Assembly: GCA_013335665.1 (NCBI GenBank) | Contig: JAAXVE010000039.1 | Coordinates: 1 to 7,375, forward strand | Length of the DNA: 7,375 bases | Reading direction: 5' to 3' | From: Candidatus Falkowiibacteriota bacterium | Lineage (GTDB): Bacteria > Patescibacteriota > Patescibacteriia > Patescibacteriales > GWE2-39-37 | Shown here: in pieces, positions 6,677 to 7,375 of the stretch | Numbering within the stretch: position 1 is the first letter of the stretch | Layout of the letters: every line of letters starts with the position of its first letter | The notes under the pieces: generated by a model | Seen by the model: only the letters and a program-made list of their open reading frames with translations | The model's database searches: none | What the model was told of the DNA's origin: nothing | Made by a program: the position numbers and the translations under genes

Positions 6677-6701
6677 AAAAAACTCTCCCGTGAGAGCTTT
6701 T
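6677..6701 (-). terminator. Hairpin with T-tract in the tRNA-cluster leader
   Basis: On the minus strand, CTCTC (6696-6692) pairs with GAGAG (6687-6683) around a 4-nt loop, extended by a G-U pair and A-U pairs and followed by a run of six T. The shape is that of an intrinsic terminator reading leftwards, yet it ends only about 10 nt before the 5' end of tRNA-Arg. It could be a second stop for read-through from the HU gene or an attenuator-like leader structure. On the plus strand the G-U pair becomes an A-C mismatch, so the minus orientation is favoured. Confidence 0.6.
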
Positions 6702-6704
6702 AAT

Positions 6705-6733
6705 AAGTTAACATAATCGTTTAAAAATGGCAA
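6705..6733 (-). promoter_or_regulatory. Probable promoter of the tRNA-Arg-Met-Lys cluster
   Basis: On the minus strand, -35 TTGCCA (6733-6728), a 17-bp spacer and a weak -10 TAACTT (6710-6705) preceded by TG give the extended -10 form TGTTAACTT. The predicted start near 6698 would put the leader hairpin at the very 5' end of the transcript. The -35 is identical to that of the HU promoter. Confidence 0.5.
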
Positions 6734-6750
6734 GACCCTATGTTTTCACT

Positions 6751-6778
6751 AAAAAACCCTCCAAAAGGAGGGTTTTTT
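6751..6778 (-). terminator. Intrinsic terminator of the HU gene
   Basis: CCCTCC (6757-6762), loop AAAA, GGAGGG (6767-6772), flanked by A6 on the left and T8 on the right (the last bases overlap the HU stop codon, complement of 6779-6781). Read leftwards it lies immediately after the HU stop. The symmetrical A and T tracts mean it could also stop plus-strand transcripts. Confidence 0.9.
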
Positions 6779-7063
6779 TTAAGCTTTGCCCTTTAAGGCG
6801 TCTTTTAGGGTCTTTCCTGTTTTAAATTTGGCAACTGTTACTTGAGGGATTTGGATTCTTTCGGTCGGCTTTTGCGGATTAACACCTCCCCTGGCATGTC
6901 TGGACTTGGCCATGAATGTACCGAAGCCAGTGATTGTCACTTCGTTGCCTGCTTTAAGTTCACCAACAATAATGTCGACCAATTTTTCAAGCATGTCTGT
7001 TGCTTGCTTCTTTGAAACCTTGGCTTCGGCAGCGATCCGGTCGATTAAAGCAGCTTTATTCAT
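6779..7063 (-). CDS. HU/IHF-family histone-like DNA-binding protein
   Basis: This is a nucleoid-associated protein that bends and compacts DNA as a dimer in the cytoplasm. From the ATG at 7063-7061 it is 94 aa, a normal HU length, and begins MNKAALIDRIAAEA, the classical HU start. A GTG at 7072 would add three residues and is less likely. Helices 1-2 (residues 3-38) are followed by EVTITGFGTF (41-50), the hallmark beta-hairpin entry. The DNA-clasping arm has NPQ at 62-64, with P63 at the intercalating position, and the protein closes with IPQVTVAKFKTGKTLKDALKGK (70-93). All family hallmarks are present and nothing is truncated. The gene is monocistronic, with its own promoter (7093-7121) and terminator (6751-6778). 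The common label is hup, but HU and IHF subunits cannot be separated here, so no symbol is given. Confidence 0.95.
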   Translation of the reverse strand: MNKAALIDRIAAEAKVSKKQATDMLEKLVDIIVGELKAGNEVTITGFGTFMAKSRHARGGVNPQKPTERIQIPQVTVAKFKTGKTLKDALKGKA

Positions 7064-7092
7064 AGAGTTCACTTAAGTTATTATTTAATATT

Positions 7093-7121
7093 AGTATATT
7101 TAATATTAAGCGGCTTGGCAA
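7093..7121 (-). promoter_or_regulatory. Sigma70-type promoter of the HU gene
   Basis: On the minus strand, -35 TTGCCA (7121-7116), a 17-bp spacer, and -10 TATACT (7098-7093, five of six consensus bases). The predicted start is near 7086, giving a leader of about 23 nt before ATG 7063. No Shine-Dalgarno sequence is visible in that AT-rich leader. Confidence 0.8.
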
Positions 7122-7158
7122 TAGCTGGCTGCAAAATATCTAATAAAGACATTTTAGC

Positions 7159-7188
7159 AAAAAGTTTAACCTTAGCCAATGTTAACTT
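7159..7188 (-). terminator. Weak AT-rich hairpin after rny, possible terminator
   Basis: On the minus strand, AAGTTAAC (7188-7181) can pair with GTTAAACTT (7170-7162, one bulged base) around a 10-nt loop and is followed by five T. It begins 3 nt after the rny stop codon. The stem is nearly all A-T, so termination would be inefficient. Confidence 0.35.
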
Positions 7189-7191
7189 AAA

Positions 7192-7375
7192 CTATCTTGC
7201 GTATTCTGTTACACGTAGCTCGCGAATGATATTTACCTTGATTTCTCCTGGGTACTTAAGCTCTTGCTCGATTTTTTTGGCAACATCTCGAGCGAGCTGA
7301 TGAGCGGCTAGGTCGTCGACTTTTTCCGCTTCAACGAATACTCTTACTTCTATGCCATCCAAGCAGGCCGAGAAG
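7192..7375 (-). CDS. rny: RNase Y, C-terminal end (5' truncated by the window)
   Basis: RNase Y is a membrane-anchored endoribonuclease that starts mRNA decay in many bacteria. Only the last 60 residues are here, ending at TAG (complement of 7192-7194). The part EVRVFVEAEKVDDLAAHQLA, then RDVAKKIEQELKYPGEIKVN, then IIRELRVTEYAR matches the conserved RNase Y tail (R-V-x-V...D-D-L...A-R-D-I-A-K-x-I-E...Y-P-G-x-I-K-V...R-E-x-R-x-x-E-Y-A). The catalytic HD domain, KH domain and N-terminal anchor lie beyond the edge. The first visible residues (FSACLDGI) do not fit the family: the expected motif FYAIQAGR is instead encoded on the opposite strand at the same place (see the inverted segment). The gene lies upstream of and co-directional with the HU gene. 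Confidence 0.9.
   Translation of the reverse strand, partial: FSACLDGIEVRVFVEAEKVDDLAAHQLARDVAKKIEQELKYPGEIKVNIIRELRVTEYAR
7351..7371. other. 21-bp inverted segment within rny (micro-inversion or fold-back artefact)
   Basis: Read on the plus strand, 7348-7374 translates as FYAIQAGRE, the conserved RNase Y motif, although rny is on the minus strand. The 21 bp are flanked by CTTC (7347-7350) and GAAG (7372-7375), a 4-bp inverted repeat. Flipping only these 21 bp makes the minus strand read FYAIQAGREVRVFVE, in frame with the rest of the protein. The length is a multiple of three, so the frame stays open either way. The last flank coincides with the end of the window. Confidence 0.8.

Noticed and set aside
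7064..7072. GTG at 7072 as the HU start
   Set aside because: It adds only MNS before the canonical MNKAALID start; the ATG at 7063 fits the family better.
6705..7188. A 10-bp inverted repeat AAGTTAACAT (6705-6714 and 7179-7188)
   Set aside because: It is centred on the palindrome GTTAAC in AT-rich DNA and is expected by chance. One copy overlaps the tRNA -10, but nothing else supports an operator.
7115..7300. A 61-aa open frame on the plus strand
   Set aside because: It covers the HU promoter and the RNase Y tail antisense. The minus-strand RNase Y match is far stronger.
1..7375. TGA recoding as in Gracilibacteria, CRISPR arrays, insertion sequences
   Set aside because: All genes read through in the standard code with TAA/TAG stops. 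No short spaced direct repeats of CRISPR type, no transposase frame and no terminal inverted repeats were seen.

Overview
The window looks like chromosomal DNA from a small-genome, AT-rich bacterium of the Patescibacteria/CPR type, probably Parcubacteria-like. This is an inference from four things: a large exported operon with CPR-style surface-protein motifs, start codons without recognisable Shine-Dalgarno sequences, tRNA genes without an encoded CCA end, and reading frames that follow the standard code (no TGA recoding needed). There is no direct taxonomic marker such as rRNA.

Layout. Positions 1-333 (+) hold the 3' end of a class I SAM-dependent methyltransferase. An extended -10 promoter at 342-370 then drives a compact three-gene operon (403-6364, +). 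It encodes a 159-aa exported or anchored protein, a 195-aa membrane-anchored protein with four CX11C repeats, and a 1634-aa secreted or surface protein built of about eleven beta-sandwich (Fn3-like) modules plus a helical C-terminal domain. All three have N-terminal hydrophobic signals, and the last two genes overlap by 28 nt. They are therefore probably made together and work together outside the cytoplasmic membrane. The function is unknown; an adhesive or structural cell-surface assembly is the natural guess. A bidirectional terminator (6374-6411) closes this operon and also the tRNA cluster that converges on it.

The right part is on the minus strand. Reading leftwards, it holds the 3' end of RNase Y (rny, 7192-7375), an HU-family nucleoid protein (6779-7063) with its own strong promoter and terminator, and a tRNA-Arg(TCG), tRNA-Met(CAT), tRNA-Lys(CTT) cluster (6667 to 6416) with a probable promoter and a hairpin with a T-tract in its leader.

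Two observations stand out. The giant protein carries two diverged copies of one ordered multi-domain block (order a-b-b-c-d, then b, then a-b-c-d). At the right edge, a 21-bp segment of rny (7351-7371) lies inverted between 4-bp inverted repeats (CTTC/GAAG). Flipping it restores the conserved RNase Y motif YAIQAGRE in frame, so this is either a real template-switch micro-inversion or a fold-back artefact at the end of an assembled sequence.
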